From: Hermatobates lingyangjiaoensis
Taxonomy: Eukaryota; Arthropoda; Insecta; Hemiptera; Hermatobatidae
DNA length: 64,000 bases
Assembly (NCBI GenBank): GCA_026182355.1
Contig: JAPFBL010001617.1
Coordinates: forward strand, 2,108,001-2,172,000
Direction of reading: 5' to 3'
Numbering within the stretch: position 1 is the stretch's first letter; every line of letters starts with the position of its first letter. Made by a program: the position numbers and the translations under genes. This document shows, one piece after another, positions 42,101-48,100 of this stretch. A model generated the notes under the pieces. The model had not been told where the DNA came from and ran no database searches. It was given only the letters and a program-made list of their open reading frames with translations.

Positions 42101-45100
42101 TAATTTTTTTCTTTCTTTTAATTATTATTGAATTATAATGTAATTTATTACTGTTGGACATTGTTTAATTTTATTGGGTATTCCTTCTTATCAAGCAATA
42201 TTGTCAAATTGAGTTTCCAGCTGTTTTGTTACCTTCCTTCTCCATTACTTTTATGTTATCTTCTCAGTTTTTACTTTCTTTGCTCTCTGATGACATAAAT
42301 TGAAAGACCTCCGAGCATTTATTTCTACTGTTTTCCTTTTTCCATTGATGTAAACAACAACTTCATTGATTGCATCACGTGTTTATTTATTGTGAGATTT
42401 CTGCATAAAAATTATAATATATATACTACATTACATATTATTATATAAGAAATTCCGTGTTTTCATCCTCACTGTGTACTTCTTCATCTGCAGAGAGATC
42501 TGAATGTGACGAATCAGAAGTAGTCAAAAAGATTGTTTTATTTTTATTTATTAAATTTATATCTTCAAATAACCAATGGTGTAAATTTTCATGCTGGTCA
42601 TCTTACTCATCGTTCATAAAAGTTGATTTGTATCGCGGGTTTAAATATGTTGCGATAATCAGATTTTTGTTGTTAAAATATGTGGGAACTCTAGAGCTGA
42701 CAGAAGCTTTCCAAGCTGATAAAGTTGAATCTGGAACCACTGAACAATCCCTTTGCTTTACCTTTCTCAAAGAGTTTACAATAACTTTTGCGTTTGGAAT
42801 AATTGAAGACGCCAAAGCCTCCCTTACACTTAAATATTCGGTCGAATTTACTAAGTATGTATGTGGCAAATGTAAGTATGTATGTATGTATCTTTGAAGT
42901 AATTAATCAACTTCCTGTACATCATATTAAATATGTCATAAAAAGTTCTAGGACGTTTTTGATATAGATTTTGACACTATTAACCTCACTTCAAACAAAC
43001 AGAAGTATTGTTATTACTGTTCAAATAGCTTAACAATTTAAGAGAATCCTAATGAAAGAATCGGGAATATAGGACATTTATTTAATGATGCGATTCCGAT
43101 TCCTCCAAAAATACACGATTCTTACGATTAACGAGCCTGATTAGTCGTCGCAACATAAGTTGTTATTAATCTTCACATAGTATCATAAGACATTACATGA
43201 ATTTTCAGATTGTTATTTAAAATATTGTTATAATTAAAGAGTAAGAAAACAATTAATTTATAGGACATAACAATACATACATTAAAGGATAGAAAGAACA
43301 ACCTACATCTGAAACAATACTGCGTGGATTAGCTATACTGCTTCCCCTGCTTCCATGAATCATAGAATTTATTAGTTTCCATTTTTTTCCGGTCAATTCT
43401 CCTTCATTGACTCCCATCCTGATGAATACATTTCTATCCACATATGATACCCCTACCACCTAAAATATATGTAACACCCAAATTATACGAGAAATCACAA
43501 ACTCTTGATATACATACATACATCGTCTAAACCACAATAATAAATTCAATATAATGATCAAACCACAATATGAAAGGGGAAAAAAAGACCAAGATCTTTC
43601 AACCGTAACAAGCCGGTTTTTACCTTCTAACCTTCTTTCTAACTTTCTAAACCTTCGTCAGAATCAAAACAAATTCTTTGTTGTATATCTTTTAATCAAA
43701 CAACAAATTTTGGTTTACCTAAACCAAATAATCGAAAGCTGATGATACTTCGGCAAGATAATAAAGTATCAGACAACAACTGTTATATTAAAAGAACTAA
43801 ATTTATATCCTTCTTCTATCATATTAGAAATCATTTCGAAGAGAAAATTAAAGCGTAACCATTTGTTTACCGGTATACAAAAGTAGAAAGAAATAATGAT
43901 AGTTAAACTAAATATATAAGTTTTCAAACCTGATCTGTAGGTGATACTGATATTGAAGCCATTTCTCCAACCATTTGAACCCAACCTAAACCAGTCGGAT
44001 TGGATGATGTTGTTCCTTTTCGAAACCAAACTTTATATTCTTCAGTTAGTGCCCAAACAGCATCTCGACCGACACTAATTTCCATTATTTTTAAATCTTC
44101 GAAAGGAGGTTCTACTCCAATCCACTTATTACCTAAGAACGTTGTTAAATATAGTTTAGAAGTAAATTAATTAATATATCTAAACTCACATTTCTCACCA
44201 GTCGGCTCTCCAGCCATAATACCATCCCTTACGAGTGCTTTACCACACATGGTAACGGCCCAAACTTTATCGTCAGATCCACAGCTGACCTGTTTCACTT
44301 CAATATTGTTCAGCAGTGGTATTTCGTTCCACATAGTTCCTTCTGGGCACATAACAGAAACATCCTTACGCCACATAACCTAACAATCATGTAATGAGTA
44401 TTTTAATAGATAAAAGAAAAGTTATCTTATTAATTGAAGTGGTGATCTAATATGTTTAAGAGAATAATGATGATTCAAAAACGAACAAACAAAATCATTA
44501 TTATTTTGAATCATCATCAAAATTATTGAAATAAATGTTTTCGTAGAAACTTGTTTAACGTATCTAAACAAAAATAAAATGAAAATATTTCAGAACTTCT
44601 GAACTGAGTAGGCAATTTAAACCGGCTTGGAATATGACCTATAATTACTTGACATAAGTAATTATACTTGACAATATTTCTCAATAGTTCAACTGTTACC
44701 GAAGACATCAACAAAATTACTGCCCAATTTATAATGGGCTGACGATGGAGATAGGGATAGAAAACATTTCCAAATAAATTAAATCTAATCAAATGTAAAT
44801 GGTAATTAAATAAAATTGAGTTCTTTTGATTGTTAAGATAAATCGACTAGGACGAGTATATGTTGAATAGGAATTCAACAATCGACTCAAGGGAAGGTTG
44901 AGTATTCCTACGCTCATACAGTCTCCTTAAAACAGTACAGCACCGAGTTTTCTCTTTATACTAAACGAGTTCAAAAACTGGTCTAAGTATGAAGAAAACG
45001 TATGATGCAAAGCGGTATATATTTATTCAAACTAGTCAATGATTCTAGGTAAACATCATAGGTTTTAACAATAAACAAAACTTAAAAAAATGTTAACATA

Positions 45101-48100
45101 TGTGATGTATAATTAGTGATTCGAAAAGTAAATTAAGCCATTAAGAGATTATATTTTCTGCTTAATAAAATGAAATTAAAGGAAAGTACCAGACTATATA
45201 AATATGTTTATGACTGTTCAGGGTAGGTCGCAGAGTACCTCACAATAGAAATATTCAATGAAATTCCTCTCTGTTGAATTAACAATGGACTAAACCAGGG
45301 GTCTCCAAACTTTTCAATGTAAGGATCACATTATATACTTCCCAAATTTATGGGGCCAAAGGAATAAAAAAAATCAGTGCCAGTAATTTAATTTCATCAA
45401 ATATTAGAGTATAAACATGGAAAAATTAAAACATATCTTGTTGAAAAAAATCAGGTTAAGCTATACAGATTCCTGCCTTTAGTTTTATAAAATCAAATTA
45501 ATGTGACGAATGATACTGTCGTTTTGACATCAAAATTTCAAAAGTCTCTGGCATCACACTATCGCCAGAGAGGGAAACTGACTCGGGCTTAGCGCCACCA
45601 GTCAGCAGCCCCAGCTTTCAAGGCCACCACAAAGGATTTGTTTCTCGGGCCGGATGTGGCCCGCGGGCCATAGTTTGGGGAGACCTGGACTAAACGAAAA
45701 GAATAAACTTTGAATGTTTGTAAGAAATGTTATAGACTAATTTTTTTAAAAAAACCCATAAAACCTGCGTTAAAAGGAAGAAAACTGAAAAATTGTGAGA
45801 ATACTGATTCCAAATAAAAATATAAACATTCCCAAATAATATATTAATCGTTATACTTTTCTGAATTATTTATTTTTGTACTATAGTGACATACAAACGT
45901 CATAAAAACAAATAAAAACTAATGATGTACGAACTTTACATCTACTGGAGGAAAAAAAACATCCTAAATGGTTTGTAGGAATGGTATTATAGTTAATGTG
46001 TAATGTGTTAGACAATCTTACGTTTAAGAACTTTTAAACTGATATAAGTTTTTATTTTAATAAATGAACCCTATTATTACTTGATTTAATTCACAGTCTA
46101 TGTATATGTACTATTTTACATAATAAAATAGAACTTATATATGACTGTTTACACATAATCTCTTAATAGAAATCACTTGAGCGTCCTTAAAAAGAGGAAT
46201 TACTCTCAAATTCAATCATCACTTTCCTAATAATAGACTAAATTATTATCGAGAAGAATGTTGATCTTCTCAAGGCCATCAAAACCATTTTACTGACTTT
46301 GTAAACAAAGCCCAATGTAACTGATTAACGTCAATTAATCATTTTTTATGTTCTCATTTTAAATTCACGTTCTATAATTTTATTTTTTTTAGTAGTTCCA
46401 AAAAATATTAATTCAAGGGTCCAAAAATTAATTTCAAATAATCCTTTAAATACAGGACTAACAGTAACGAGTATTACTTACACGTCCATTCACTGTAGTT
46501 GCCCAAACTTGAAGAGAACCAGGAGGTAATCCAGCCATCTGATGGCCACCGACACTAATGGATCTAAATGGTTCCTAAAAAGATATGAATTCATTTATAC
46601 TTATTTTTTTTAAAAAAAAACATTAAACAATGAATCCACTGAAGAGACCAATATTTGGTTTCCCGGAGCCCGCTCTACAGTCAAATAAACCTAAATACTT
46701 GTTTCTTTATATATATACTGGTAAATTTTGGTAGCAGTCCTTACTGTAAACAAACATTGTTAAAAATATGACCATATTTTGCTGAAACTTGCTTCTTAAT
46801 AAGTTTCTCAAGTTTTCTGAATAGAGTTCTTGTTACTATATCAACAGTATATAATATGCTTCCGATAGTCGACATGTTACATGAGCCCATGTTTCTGCTG
46901 TCCTCAGCCATTATCAAGACATAACTGAGTTTGAAATAGATTGTTCCTTTATATAAGAGAAGTGAAAAATGTTGAGGAGGTTGGGGGATTAAAGTCTTTT
47001 TTTGAATCCTTTCGGTTGAGTGACCTGGTTAGGAGTTTGTTGCCTCTACTTGGAGAGGTCCCACTTGACCTGGGGTTTAACTCTTTTACCCTTTTCTTAT
47101 TTTTATGTAGATATTTAAAATAAGAAAATTAAATAATTTAATAAATATATAATTTAAAATAATATCTGCATTATTTAAAGGAACAATAATAATGTAAATT
47201 TCATTTTCTTAGTAAAAAAATTCTTACTTCTGTAAGTTCTATTGTTTTATTTATCTCTGAAATACCACTGCTTATAATATTCATAAGTTGTAACAATTCA
47301 TTTTTATATTGTTTATATGTTGGATGGTGATATGTGATTTCTTATTATCCTTTGTTTGTAGGCCTATGAAAAAGGTTTTAAAATAAAACTGAAACGTCGG
47401 CAATGACAGTTTGATTTTTGAACCTAGAAAATTTGACCGAATCCAGATTAGACAACAAACCTATTTAATATTTCATTTATTTTTAAGCGTTTTTTACAAC
47501 GAATGTAACAAATGTTTGGTGATTTCTCCAACAAAAAATGATAATTACCTGCGTAGGGTCTGTGTGAAGAGGTGCAATGGAGCACCATGAGTTTACAGCA
47601 ATATATCGTCTATATCTAATCCATTTTCTCCTCCGAACACATGAATTCCACTTTTTACTTCCATAATAAGTGGCCGGGAAATCAACAGCATATGTCCAAC
47701 CCTGAATATTTACATAGTATAAGTACCAATTTGAATTACAATAAGTGAAAGGGTTAAAGAAAATAAAAATAATTTAAACTGGCTTATTATAAACCAATCA
47801 ATGCCTTCAACAAGATTGTAACAAAAAGACTCCTTTTATCTAGTTAATCTATTTGATGATATGAATATTAACTTTGATTAAAGATTAATATTCAAATTCT
47901 ATTCAATGATCTCTAAATTACAACGAAAACTGACCTTACCCATTTATAGGTACACAAACTGATATTTCTGCCACGGTTGAGAGGACTTCAGTATTAATCC
48001 CTTAGTGTCCATATTTGCTCGATGTAAGTTTGCTAAACTCTACCCTATCCTTACTTACTTAATATTATACCAGGCCCGTGGGATTTTTGTAAACGAGAAT

